Shown here piece after piece: positions 38,431 to 46,761 of a stretch of 64,000 bases of DNA. This DNA is from Mycobacteriales bacterium (GTDB lineage: Bacteria; Actinomycetota; Actinomycetes; Mycobacteriales; SCTD01): positions 53,739-117,738 of the forward strand of contig JAUJOY010000004.1 of NCBI GenBank assembly GCA_030447385.1, given 5' to 3'. The notes beneath the pieces are model-generated. The model saw only the letters and a list, made by a program, of their open reading frames with translations, was not told the DNA's origin and did not search any database. Each line of letters opens with the position of its first letter. The stretch's first letter is position 1. The position numbers were made by a program, and so were the translations under genes.

Positions 38431-38994
38431 GTGAGCACTCCTCGCCGCCCCTCGGGAGGACGTTCCCCCGCCGGCCGGACGAGCGCCGCCCGGCGGGCCG
38501 GGCGGACGCGCGCCCGCACCACCACGACGCGTACGCCCTCGCGCGTCACCGCCGCAGGCGAGCCGTCGGCGCCCGCCCCCCGGCCGGGGGTGCGCCGTTC
38601 GAGCCAGCGGACCACACGTACCGCCATCCTGGGGCTGGTGGCGGCCGCGCTGGTCGTCAGCGGCGCGCTGCCGCTGCAGGAATACCTCGCCCAGCGCTCC
38701 GAGATCGCCAAGCTCGAGCAGCGGCAGGACGCCGTCCGGGAGCGGGTGGCCGCACTGGAGGCGGAGCGGCAGCGGCTGCAGGACCCGGCCTACGTCGCCG
38801 CCGAGGCCCGGCGGCGGCTGCACTTCGTGCTCCCGGGCGAGACGGCCTACATCCTGCTCGGGGCGCCACCGGCGCCCGTGCAGGCCGAGGAGCCCAGCAA
38901 GGTGCCCGGCAGCCCGGTGGGCGCCTCGGCTCCGTGGTACTCCCAGCTGTGGGGGAGTGTGCGCACGGCCGACCGCCCGCCGGCGGCGCGGTGA
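38431..38994 (+). CDS. septum formation initiator family protein (DivIC/FtsB-like)
   Basis: A 187-residue bitopic membrane protein of the divisome. A basic, Arg/Thr/Pro-rich cytosolic tail of about 62 residues precedes one membrane helix (AILGLVAAALVVSGALPL), followed by a periplasmic coiled coil (EIAKLEQRQDAVRERVAALEAERQRLQ) and the conserved DPAYVAAEARRRLHFVLPGE. The GTG start is 2 bases after the eno stop; the order eno-divIC is conserved in actinobacteria. Confidence 0.92.
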   Translation: MSTPRRPSGGRSPAGRTSAARRAGRTRARTTTTRTPSRVTAAGEPSAPAPRPGVRRSSQRTTRTAILGLVAAALVVSGALPLQEYLAQRSEIAKLEQRQDAVRERVAALEAERQRLQDPAYVAAEARRRLHFVLPGETAYILLGAPPAPVQAEEPSKVPGSPVGASAPWYSQLWGSVRTADRPPAAR

Positions 38995-39530
38995 GCGAGC
39001 CCGACCCGCGGGACGTGCGGGCGGTGGGTCTGCAGCTCGGCCGCCCCCCGCGCGCGATGACCTGCGTCGCGCACCGCTGCGCCTGCGGACTGCCCGACGT
39101 CGTGGAGACCCGCCCGCGCCTCGCCGACGGCTCGCCCTTCCCCACCCTCTACTACCTGACCTGCCCGCGGCTGGCCTCCGCGATCGGGACCCTCGAGTCC
39201 TCCGGGCTCATGAAGGAGCAGACGGCCAGGCTCGCCGGCGATCCCGACCTCGCGGCCCGCTACCGCGCCGCCGCGCAGGACTACATCGCCCGCCGCGACC
39301 GCCACGAGGTCCTCGACGGGGTTCCGGCCCAGGGCGGCATGCCCCTGCGCGTGAAGTGCCTCCACGTCCTCGTCGCGCACTCGCTGGCGGCTGGGCCGGG
39401 GGTCAACCCGTTCGGCGACGAGGCGCTGGCGCGCATCCCGGAGTGGGGCCGCTCGGGGGCCTGCGTCGACCCCGACGACCCGCTGGCCGTACCGGACAGG
39501 CGACGGGCCCGCAGCAGGTCCGGCTCGTGA
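38991..39530 (+). CDS. DUF501 protein
   Basis: A 179-residue protein of unknown function found next to divIC and ppx across actinobacteria. The family block LGRPPRAMTCVAHRCACGLPDVVETRPRL carries three cysteines that may bind metal; LYYLTCPRLASAIGTLESSG and RVKCLHVLVAHSLAAGPGVNPFGDEAL follow. It overlaps divIC upstream and ppx downstream by GTGA junctions. Confidence 0.92.
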   Translation: MSEPDPRDVRAVGLQLGRPPRAMTCVAHRCACGLPDVVETRPRLADGSPFPTLYYLTCPRLASAIGTLESSGLMKEQTARLAGDPDLAARYRAAAQDYIARRDRHEVLDGVPAQGGMPLRVKCLHVLVAHSLAAGPGVNPFGDEALARIPEWGRSGACVDPDDPLAVPDRRRARSRSGS

Positions 39531-40441
39531 GGGTGGCCGCCGTCGACTGCGGCACCAACTCGGTCCGTCTGCTGGTCGCGGACGTCGACGGGGACACCAA
39601 GCTCGACCTGCACCGCGAGATGCGCGTCGTCCGGCTCGGGCAGGGCGTCGACCGCTCGGGGGAGCTGGCCGGCGAGGCGCTCGAGCGCACGAGGCTCGCG
39701 CTGCTCCACTACGCGAGCGTCTGCGCCGAGCTGGGCGTCCGGCGCAGCCGGATGGTGGCCACCAGCGCCACCCGCGACGCCCGCAACCGCGACGAGTTCT
39801 CCGCGATGGTGCGCGGCGTCCTCGGGGTGGAGCCGGAGGTCGTCAGCGGGAACGAGGAGGCGGCGCTGTCCTTCTCCGGCGCGACCCGCGGCTTGTCGCC
39901 GGACGGCGCGCCCTTCCTGGTGATCGACATCGGCGGCGGGTCCACCGAGCTGGTCCTCGGCTCCGCTGACGTGCAGGCCGCGCGATCGGTCGACATCGGC
40001 TGCGTCCGACTGACCGAGCGCCACCTGGCGGGCGACCCGCCGACCGCCGACCAGGTGCGGGCGGCCGAGGCCGACGTCGACGTGGCGCTGGCGCTCGTGC
40101 GCGAGGTCGTGCCGGTGGACCAGGCCGCCACCGCCGTCGGTGTGGCCGGGTCGGTGACGACGGTGGCGGCGATCGCGCTGGGCCTTCCCGCGTACGACCC
40201 CGAGCGCATCCACCTGTCGCGCATCCCGGCCGAGCAGGTGGCCGAGGTGTCCCGGCGGCTGCTGGCGATGCCGCGGCAGCAGCGGGCCGCGCTGCCGGTG
40301 ATGCATCCCGGGCGGGTCGACGTCATCGGGGCCGGGGCGCTCGTCCTCGCGGTGCTGGTGGACCGCCTCGGCCTGCCGGACGTGCTCGTCAGCGAGGCCG
40401 ACATCCTCGACGGCATCGCCTGGTCGATCCCGCTTCCGTGA
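39527..40441 (+). CDS. ppx: Ppx/GppA-family exopolyphosphatase
   Basis: A 304-residue member of the actin-like Ppx/GppA family, hydrolysing polyphosphate or pppGpp. Phosphate loops are visible: AAVDCGTNSVRLLVADV at the start and VIDIGGGSTELVLG near residue 130, with ATSATRDARNRDEF and VGVAGSVTTVAAIAL. It is the short actinobacterial type without the C-terminal HD domain; mycobacterial Rv1026 is the recalled counterpart. GTG start overlaps the DUF501 stop. Confidence 0.93.
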   Translation: MRVAAVDCGTNSVRLLVADVDGDTKLDLHREMRVVRLGQGVDRSGELAGEALERTRLALLHYASVCAELGVRRSRMVATSATRDARNRDEFSAMVRGVLGVEPEVVSGNEEAALSFSGATRGLSPDGAPFLVIDIGGGSTELVLGSADVQAARSVDIGCVRLTERHLAGDPPTADQVRAAEADVDVALALVREVVPVDQAATAVGVAGSVTTVAAIALGLPAYDPERIHLSRIPAEQVAEVSRRLLAMPRQQRAALPVMHPGRVDVIGAGALVLAVLVDRLGLPDVLVSEADILDGIAWSIPLP

Positions 40442-41232
40442 TCGCGCCTGGCTCGGGTCACCCGAACGACCTGGCGGACCCCGCCACGCCGGTGGCCCAC
40501 CACGGGGCCGACGTGGCGCGACTGGCCGACAGCGCGCCGACCCTCGCCGACCTCGACGCCCGCTCGTCGGTCTGCCGCGCCTGCCCGCGCCTCGTCCAGT
40601 GGCGGGAGGAGGTGGCGCGGACCCGGCGCGCGTCGTTCGCGGACCAGACCTACTGGGGACGCCCCGTGACCGGCTGGGGAGCCCCGTCCCCGGCGATCGT
40701 CGTCGTCGGGCTGGCTCCGGCGGCCCACGGCGGCAACCGCACCGGCCGCATCTTCACCGGTGACCGCAGCGGCGACTGGCTGTTCGCCGCGCTGCACCGG
40801 GCCGGGCTCGCCCGTCGCCCGGAGTCGATCGCCGCAGGGGACGGCCAGGTGCTGCACGAGCTGCGCCTGACCCTTCCGGTGCGCTGCGCCCCACCGGCCA
40901 ACCGCCCCACCACTGCGGAACGGGACACCTGCAGCCGGTGGCTCCTGGCGGAGTGGCGCTTCCTGCGGCCCAGCGTGCGCGCGGTCGTGGTCCTCGGCGG
41001 GTACGGCTGGGGCGCTCTGTGGCCCGTCCTTCGCGCGTCGGGGGAGAGGCTCCCCGCACCCTTGCCGGTCTTCGGCCACGGCGTCGAGGTGGCCCTGCCC
41101 GACGGGCCCACCGTGCTCGGCTGCTACCACGTGAGCCAGCAGAACACCTTCACCGGCCGGCTGACCGAGCCGATGCTCGACAAGGTGTTCCTGCGGGCGA
41201 GGCAGCTCGCCGACGCGGCGGAGGGGAGCTAG
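40438..41232 (+). CDS. family 5 uracil-DNA glycosylase (UdgB-like, Fe-S)
   Basis: A 264-residue base-excision repair enzyme. Four cysteines in CRAC and in LPVRCAPPANRPTTAERDTC are placed as the [4Fe-4S] ligands of families 4 and 5. The active-site loop GLAPAAHGGNRTGRIFTGD lacks the Asp/Glu of family 1 and fits family 5, and the minor-groove loop is HVSQQNTFTGRL. The GTG start overlaps the ppx stop by 4 bases. Confidence 0.9.
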   Translation: MIAPGSGHPNDLADPATPVAHHGADVARLADSAPTLADLDARSSVCRACPRLVQWREEVARTRRASFADQTYWGRPVTGWGAPSPAIVVVGLAPAAHGGNRTGRIFTGDRSGDWLFAALHRAGLARRPESIAAGDGQVLHELRLTLPVRCAPPANRPTTAERDTCSRWLLAEWRFLRPSVRAVVVLGGYGWGALWPVLRASGERLPAPLPVFGHGVEVALPDGPTVLGCYHVSQQNTFTGRLTEPMLDKVFLRARQLADAAEGS

Positions 41233-41466
41233 TCGGAGCCGCACCAGTTGGTGCTTGGGCACAACAGGGCAGCAGCTCCTATGGGCGGAAGCAACAAGAT
41301 CCCAGATCGGTGTCCGCTCTGTGCGCAACTGCGGCTTATGGCCGCTAGCCAGTAACGCAATGAGCCCATAGGGTCACATCCAGTGAGGCGGATCCCCGCC
41401 CTGCTCGGCCGCTTGGAGGTGGACAATGCTCGGAACCACCTGGGGCTGAGCCCGGTCCTCCCGGCC
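41233..41466. other. 234-base spacer between convergent genes, nothing coding seen
   Basis: It separates the convergent glycosylase and GGDEF-EAL genes and is less GC-rich than its surroundings. A short hairpin GCGGC-TTATG-GCCGC is seen around 41331-41345. A 65-codon reverse frame (41229-41426) shows no family likeness and no start signal, so it is not called. Confidence 0.5.
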
Positions 41467-43920
41467 TCACCCCGAGGCCGAGGCCTCCCGCGCCCGCAGC
41501 CACGACTGCGCCTCCAGGGCGGCCATCGGCGAGGCGTGCAAGAACCCCTGCACCTGGTCCACGCCCAGGTGGCGCAGGATGCTCAGCTGGTCGTGGTGCT
41601 CGACGCCTTCGGCGACCACCGTCAGGCCCAGCGTGTGGGCGATGTCCACCACGGCGCGGACCACGGCGCGGTCGGCCGCCCCGTCGGCCAGCCCCTCCAC
41701 GAATCCCTTGTCGATCTTCACCTCGTCCACCGGCAGTCCCTTGAGGTAGGTCAGGGACGAGTAGCCGGTGCCGAAGTCGTCCACCGAGAGCCGGACGCCG
41801 ACCGAGCGGAGCTCGGTCATCCGGGAGATCGCGAGCTCGGCGTCGTGCACGAGCACGCCCTCGGTGAGCTCGAGGGTCAGCAGGTCCGGCGGTACGCCCG
41901 CCGCGCTGACGGCGGCGGCCACCTCGGTCACGAAAGCCGGGTCGAGCAAGGTGACGGCGCTGACGTTGACCGCGACGCCGATGCCGGGCAGGCCGGGTCG
42001 TTGCCAGGTCCGGCACGCCGTCAGGCTCTGCTTCAGCACACTCGCCGTGAGTGGGCCCATGAGCCCGGAGGCCTCGGCGAGGGGGACGAACTCGTCGGGA
42101 CCGATGTCGCCGAGCGCCGGATGGGTCCAGCGGGCCAGCGCCTCCGCCCCGGTGACCCGTCCGTGAACCGTGTCCACCTTGGGCTGGAAGGCCACGCCGA
42201 TGCCCCCTGCGGCCAGGGCGTCCCGGAGGGCCATCACCACCGCGAGCTTGCGCTGTCCCTGCACCTCGTAGGCCGGCTCCCACACGACCGGCCCGCCGCC
42301 GGCGTGCCGGGCGCTGTACATCGCCGTCTCCGCCCTGCGTACGAGTGTGGCGGCGTCGTGGCCGGCGTCCGGTGCGACCGCGCAGCCGACCGAGAGGCGC
42401 ACGTGGGTGCCGACCGGCCCGAGCTGGGCGCTGCCCTCGACCTGCGCGCGCAGTCCCAGGCAGAACATCGCCGGCTCCGGCCCGGCCTCGCCGGCCGGCA
42501 CGGCGACCCCGAAGCGCCCGCCGCCGATCCGGCCGACGAGCGCGTCGGGCACCGCCCGCCGCAACCGGCTGGTGACCTCGGCCAGCAGCTCGTCGCCGAC
42601 GACGTGGCCGAGCGTGTCGTTCACCTCGCGGAAGGAGTCGACGGCGAGCGCGACGACCACGACCCGCCGCCCGGTGCTCTCGACGAGCTCGGCGATCCGG
42701 CGCCGCGTCTCGTTGAGGTTCGGCAGTCCGGTCAGCGGGTCGGTGCTCGCGGCGCGCTCCAGGTCGGCGAGGAGGCGGCCCCGCTCGAGCGCCGTGGCCA
42801 GCTCGGCACCCGTGGTCTCCAGCAGGCGCAGGTCACCCATGTCGAAGCCCCGGACGGTCCCGAGCCGCTCCTCCGCGGTCAGGACCCCCATCAGCCCCCC
42901 GGTCCCGACGAGCGGCGTGGCCATCCGCTGGGACTCCCCGGAGCGTCCCCTCCCGCCGAGGGAGGGAGCCCCGGTCGAGGCGACCTGCTCGGCGACCGAC
43001 ATCAGGCTTGTCGGCTTCTGCTCGCTGTCGGCCTCGGACACCACCAGGTGGCGCCAGCTGCCCGCGTCCGGGTCGCGCACCGCCAGGTCGAGGTAGCGGC
43101 TGTGCAGCAGCTCGCGGATCTGCTCCAGCACCGAGAACGCCTGCGGGGTGCTCACGTCGACCGGCCCGAGGTCCTTGACGAACGCGTAGAGCCGCTCGGT
43201 GCTCTGCTCGCGCGCGGACTGCCGGCGGTGGCCCCGGTACGCAAGGGCCAGGCAGGCGGCGAGCGCGAGGGTCACGACGATCGTCGCTGGGTCGAACCAG
43301 GCCGCCGACACCGCGACGACGGTCAGGCCGGTGAACACGGTCGACGTCACGAGGATGACCCACAGCTGCTGGAGCAGCTCCCGGGCGGCCGGCTGGCGCC
43401 CCAGCAGGGCGAGGTTGGCGTGCAGGGCGAGGTTGACGACGAGATCCCCGAGCAGGAGGCCGAGGTACAGCGCCACCCAGAGCATCGGGCCCGGCTCTGC
43501 CTCTCGGGGCACCATCGCGACCGCGGTGGCGGCCAGCCCCACCTCGAAGGCGGCCCCGCCCAGGTTGTAGACCACCTTCATGGGCGAGAGCCGGCGCAGC
43601 GCGATGCTGTCGATCAGCACGGCCAGCAGGCGCCACATCAGGTGCACGCCCGGCGCCACCAGCAGGACGCCGAGCGCCAGCGGCAGCTGGGTGAGCGTGA
43701 TGCTGATCGAGTCCCGGCGCAGCTCGTAGTCGAGCGGGCGGTGCGCCGCCGCGAGGTAGAGCGGGAGCAGGACCACCGCGGGGAAGGCGAACACCGGCGT
43801 GCCCGGCAGGTCCGCCCGCAGGACGAGGAGGACCCCGGCGCCCAGCAGGCTCAGCGAGATGGCGAGGACACCCGCCCGCCGGAGCACCCCGGCGCGCTGC
43901 TCGCCGCAGGGCGGGGTCAC
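41467..43920 (-). CDS. membrane GGDEF-EAL protein, degenerate cyclase, likely active c-di-GMP phosphodiesterase
   Basis: An 817-residue protein: seven or so membrane helices in residues 12-215, a GAF-like sensor (about 240-390), GGDEF (about 395-550) and EAL (about 565-810). The cyclase signature is GGGRF instead of GGDEF, so synthesis is not expected. The EAL domain keeps GAEALARW, the metal-binding Asn in NVSAVT, ELTEG, DDFGTGYSSL, the Lys in EVKIDKGF and AEGVE, so hydrolysis of c-di-GMP is expected. GTG 43920 overlaps the upstream MFS stop by 4 bases, forming a two-gene operon. Confidence 0.9.
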   Translation of the reverse strand: MTPPCGEQRAGVLRRAGVLAISLSLLGAGVLLVLRADLPGTPVFAFPAVVLLPLYLAAAHRPLDYELRRDSISITLTQLPLALGVLLVAPGVHLMWRLLAVLIDSIALRRLSPMKVVYNLGGAAFEVGLAATAVAMVPREAEPGPMLWVALYLGLLLGDLVVNLALHANLALLGRQPAARELLQQLWVILVTSTVFTGLTVVAVSAAWFDPATIVVTLALAACLALAYRGHRRQSAREQSTERLYAFVKDLGPVDVSTPQAFSVLEQIRELLHSRYLDLAVRDPDAGSWRHLVVSEADSEQKPTSLMSVAEQVASTGAPSLGGRGRSGESQRMATPLVGTGGLMGVLTAEERLGTVRGFDMGDLRLLETTGAELATALERGRLLADLERAASTDPLTGLPNLNETRRRIAELVESTGRRVVVVALAVDSFREVNDTLGHVVGDELLAEVTSRLRRAVPDALVGRIGGGRFGVAVPAGEAGPEPAMFCLGLRAQVEGSAQLGPVGTHVRLSVGCAVAPDAGHDAATLVRRAETAMYSARHAGGGPVVWEPAYEVQGQRKLAVVMALRDALAAGGIGVAFQPKVDTVHGRVTGAEALARWTHPALGDIGPDEFVPLAEASGLMGPLTASVLKQSLTACRTWQRPGLPGIGVAVNVSAVTLLDPAFVTEVAAAVSAAGVPPDLLTLELTEGVLVHDAELAISRMTELRSVGVRLSVDDFGTGYSSLTYLKGLPVDEVKIDKGFVEGLADGAADRAVVRAVVDIAHTLGLTVVAEGVEHHDQLSILRHLGVDQVQGFLHASPMAALEAQSWLRAREASASG

Positions 43921-45152
43921 ACCGCCTCCCGCGGACGCGCGCCGGAGGCGCTGCCGGCGGGCCTGCCGACCCGCAGGACGAGCGGGACGAGCGCGAGCCC
44001 GACCAGCGCGCAGACGGCCACGGGCAACCGTGGCCCGGTCAGCTCTGCCAGTGCACCGACGAGCAGCAGGACCACCCCCTGGAGAACCGCCAGAGCGGTC
44101 CCGGCGATGCCGTACGCCCGGCCACGCAGCTCGGCGGGGACGGCCTGCACGTAGGCCGCACCGGCGATGAGCTGCAGGGCGTTGCCCGTACCGGCCACGA
44201 CCCAGGCCACCGTCAGCAGGACCCAGGAGTCGAGAACCGGGGTCAGCAGCAACGACAGGCTGCTCAGCAGCAGCAGGGGCACGAAGAGCCGCTGCCGCCG
44301 CTCCGCCGGCACGCGCACCAGCAGGAAGGAGCCGAGCAGGAATCCGAGGGGCACCGCCGCGGTGAGGACGCCGGCCACCAGCGCCCCCTGCCCGGCCTCG
44401 TCCGCCACGGCCACGGCAAGGCCCTCGGGGGCGATGACGACCGCCGCGCTGAGCAGCCCCCAGCCGAGCAGGCCGCGCAGGGTGGGGCTGCCGGCCACCA
44501 GGCGGGCCCCCTGCCCCACGTCGTGCAGGACCGAGCCCGGCTCCGCTGCGGCTCGGCGGCCGCGCTCGCGTACGCCCACGGCCAGCAGCAGGGCGGAGCC
44601 GGCGAAGGTGAGGGAGTTGGCCAGCAGAGCCCCCTGGACGCCGATCAGGGCGACCAGCGCCCCGCCGGCGAGGAACCCGGCGACCTGCGCCGCCTGGTTC
44701 ACCGTCTGGCTGAGCGTGTTGGCGACGACGTAGGCGTCCCCCTCGAGGACGTCGGCGACCAGTGCGCTTCTGGCGGCCTCGAACGGCGGGCTGAGCAGCC
44801 CCACCGCCGCCAGCACGGCGAAGATCAGCCACAGCGGGATCCCCGGCAGGACGAGCAGGGCGATCAGCACCATCCGCAGCAGGTCCATCACGATCATGAG
44901 CCGCCGGCGGGAGCAGCGGTCGGACAGCACGGACAGCACCGGCCCGCCCAGCAGCCACGTCAGGTAGGAGCAGGCGTACGTCGCCGACGCGGCGAAGGCC
45001 GACCCGGAGCGCTCGAAGACGAGCAGGGCGACCGCGATGCGGGCCAGCTGGTCGCCGACTGCCGACAGCCCCCCGCCGACGAACATGGCCCGGAACTCCC
45101 GGTCGCGCAGCACGTGGCCGACCGTCGGCCGCTGCGGGATCGCCGAGTCCAC
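43917..45152 (-). CDS. MFS transporter
   Basis: A 411-residue permease with 11-12 hydrophobic segments. The loop between helices 2 and 3 reads GGPVLSVLSDRCSRRRLMIV, the MFS motif A position, and an acidic start MDSAIPQRPTVGHVLRDREF precedes the first helix. It resembles enterobactin/macrolide exporter-like (MFS_3) proteins; substrate unknown. It overlaps the GGDEF-EAL gene, so export and c-di-GMP turnover may be linked in expression. Divergent from a tRNA gene 54 bases away. Confidence 0.88.
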   Translation of the reverse strand: MDSAIPQRPTVGHVLRDREFRAMFVGGGLSAVGDQLARIAVALLVFERSGSAFAASATYACSYLTWLLGGPVLSVLSDRCSRRRLMIVMDLLRMVLIALLVLPGIPLWLIFAVLAAVGLLSPPFEAARSALVADVLEGDAYVVANTLSQTVNQAAQVAGFLAGGALVALIGVQGALLANSLTFAGSALLLAVGVRERGRRAAAEPGSVLHDVGQGARLVAGSPTLRGLLGWGLLSAAVVIAPEGLAVAVADEAGQGALVAGVLTAAVPLGFLLGSFLLVRVPAERRQRLFVPLLLLSSLSLLLTPVLDSWVLLTVAWVVAGTGNALQLIAGAAYVQAVPAELRGRAYGIAGTALAVLQGVVLLLVGALAELTGPRLPVAVCALVGLALVPLVLRVGRPAGSASGARPREAV

Positions 45153-45193
45153 CGGGCCAGTGTGGCTGATGAGGCAGCTCTTGTGCACGGGCG

Positions 45194-45199
45194 TAGGTT
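45194..45199 (+). promoter_or_regulatory. -10 box of the UAA tRNA
   Basis: TAGGTT ends 7 bases before the first base of the tRNA at 45207. Confidence 0.45.
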
Positions 45200-45206
45200 C
45201 GGCACG

Positions 45207-45284
45207 GCCCCCGTAGCCCAATCCGGCAGTGGCGAGCCACTTAAAATGGCTGAGTTGTGGGTTCGAGTCCCACCGGGGGCACCA
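45207..45284 (+). tRNA. tRNA with anticodon TAA (nominal tRNA-Leu) but short variable loop
   Basis: Acceptor GCCCCCG pairs with CGGGGGC, the anticodon stem AGCCA/TGGCT is perfect and encloses CTTAAAA, giving anticodon TAA (reads UUA). The T arm is GTGGG-TTCGAGT-CCCAC, the discriminator A and CCA is encoded (45282-45284). The variable loop is only GAGTT, five bases, whereas bacterial tRNA-Leu normally has a long variable arm. The fold is otherwise canonical with D-loop GG. Whether LeuRS charges it cannot be told from sequence. Confidence 0.8.
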
Positions 45285-45395
45285 CCGGCCGAACGGCAGC
45301 CTCGATGGGCCCAGGTGGGCACAGATCGGCTCCCCGGGGCGTTGTACCGTCTGCACAGCCCCGTCCGTGGGCTGAGCAGAGGAGGACCACCGGAC

Positions 45396-46193
45396 ATGCG
45401 CAGCATGCAGTCCAACAACCCCGTCTTCGCGCGCAGCGAGCCGCTCGCGCGCAGCCTGCAGCCGGGCGTCGGATTCCACGAGCCCGCTCCCACGCCGCAG
45501 GACGTCGCCGACATCTACGGCACGCCCCAGCGCATGACGCTCGACGACGTCATCGTCAAGACCGGCCTGCTGCTCGGCATCATCCTGGTGACCGGTGCGG
45601 CTGCCTGGGTCCTCGATGTGGGCTTCGGCGTGGCCGCGATCGCCGGCCTCGTGGGGTTCGCCCTCGCGATGGTCAACATCTTCAAGAAGCAGGTCAGCCC
45701 GCCGCTGGTGATGGCCTACGCCGCCACGCAGGGGCTGTTCATCGGCGCGATCAGCCACATCTACGCAGGGGCCTTCGGCGGCGGCATCGTCACCCAGGCG
45801 GTGCTGGGCACCGCGGCGGTCTTCGCCGCCGTGCTGGTCGGATACAAGTCCGGCCGCCTGCGCAACACCCCGCGATTCCAGAAGGTCGTGACCTTCGGCC
45901 TGATCGGCATGGTCGGACTCGTCGTCGTCAACTTCCTGTTCGGGATGTTCGGCGACGGGGACGCGCTCGGCATCCGCGGCGAGAACCTCCCGCTGTCGAT
46001 CCTGGTCAGCGTCGCGCTGATCACCTTCGGAGCCCTCACCTTCGTGATGGACTTCGACCAGGCCGACAAGATGGTCGCTGCGGGTGTGCCGGAGAAGGAG
46101 TCCTGGCGGGTCAGCTTCGGCCTCGTCGTGGGACTGGTGTTCCTCTACCTCGAGATCCTGCGGCTGCTGAGCTACCTGCAGGGCCGCGACTAG
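45396..46193 (+). CDS. Bax inhibitor-1/YccA-family membrane protein
   Basis: A 265-residue integral membrane protein with seven hydrophobic segments after a 50-residue cytosolic N-terminus (MRSMQSNNPVFARSEPLARS). The last segments carry FVMDFDQADKMVAAGVPEKE and the C-terminal charged end RLLSYLQGRD. Family members have pH-dependent ion-leak activity in some cases; the role in actinobacteria is unknown. ATG 45396 has GAGGAGG upstream and a TACCGT -10 candidate about 45 bases ahead. A strong hairpin follows the gene. Confidence 0.9.
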   Translation: MRSMQSNNPVFARSEPLARSLQPGVGFHEPAPTPQDVADIYGTPQRMTLDDVIVKTGLLLGIILVTGAAAWVLDVGFGVAAIAGLVGFALAMVNIFKKQVSPPLVMAYAATQGLFIGAISHIYAGAFGGGIVTQAVLGTAAVFAAVLVGYKSGRLRNTPRFQKVVTFGLIGMVGLVVVNFLFGMFGDGDALGIRGENLPLSILVSVALITFGALTFVMDFDQADKMVAAGVPEKESWRVSFGLVVGLVFLYLEILRLLSYLQGRD

Positions 46194-46213
46194 CAGCCCC
46201 TGCGCATGTGCCC

Positions 46214-46245
46214 GCGGGCCGTCACCCTCCAGGGTGGCGGCCCGC
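46214..46245 (+). terminator. strong hairpin terminator after the BI-1-like gene
   Basis: GCGGGCCGTCACCC pairs with GGGTGGCGGCCCGC over 14 bases (one G-U), loop TCCA, 20 bases after the stop codon; a short T run follows (46251-46253). It separates the BI-1-like gene from the next gene. Confidence 0.75.
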
Positions 46246-46276
46246 AGGCGTTTCCCCGGCCGGAAGGGGCCGCTCG

Positions 46277-46720
46277 GTGACCGCTGAGCCGGCCACGGCC
46301 GCGGGGCTGCTGCGCCGCGAGAGCTGCCTGCTGGTCCAGCGCCTGCGGCTCTGGGCGCCGGCGCGGTTCGCCGCGGCCGCCGCGCCCTGGGGCACGCGGG
46401 CGGACGTCGTCCACCACCTGGCGCAGTCCCTGGCCGACCTCGCCGCGGCGGCCGAGGGCGGTCCCGCCCGACCGCTGCCGCGCCCGGACACCGATCTCGC
46501 GCTGCCCGACCAGCTCGCGGTGACTGCCGACGACCTGGTGCGCGCGGTCACCTCCGCCCAGGTCGCGCTCCTCGCGACCGCGCACCTGCTGCTCCACCGC
46601 ACCGAGCTGCTGCAGGACGAGGTCCCGGCCGGCCTCGCTGCCGCGCTCGGCGTGGACGACGCGGTTGCTGTCGGGCGGAACGCGTGCAACCGTTGGGCAC
46701 CGGGCACGCTCGGCACCTGA
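46277..46720 (+). CDS. hypothetical helical protein
   Basis: A 147-residue protein rich in Ala and Leu without membrane segments or signal peptide and without a family I recognise. It is predicted mostly helical, with two leucine-rich stretches (ADVVHHLAQSLADLAAAAE, ALLATAHLLLHRTELLQDEV). GTG 46277 has a GGAAGGGG purine run about 9 bases upstream. Third-position GC is as high as in neighbours, supporting coding. It sits between the BI-1 terminator and the protease gene, 41 bases apart from the latter. Confidence 0.65.
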   Translation: MTAEPATAAGLLRRESCLLVQRLRLWAPARFAAAAAPWGTRADVVHHLAQSLADLAAAAEGGPARPLPRPDTDLALPDQLAVTADDLVRAVTSAQVALLATAHLLLHRTELLQDEVPAGLAAALGVDDAVAVGRNACNRWAPGTLGT

Positions 46721-46761
46721 CCCTCCCGTACGTCCGTGCCCACTCTCCCCCAGGAGCCCGC

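Noticed and set aside
41229-41426. 65-codon reverse frame between the glycosylase and GGDEF-EAL genes
   Set aside because: No start signal, no similarity, and overlaps the end of the glycosylase gene.
41467-45240. One open frame of about 1257 codons on the reverse strand
   Set aside because: Its upstream part (43921-45240) runs through the MFS gene in another frame and is arginine/glycine/proline-rich without similarity; the real gene starts at GTG 43920.
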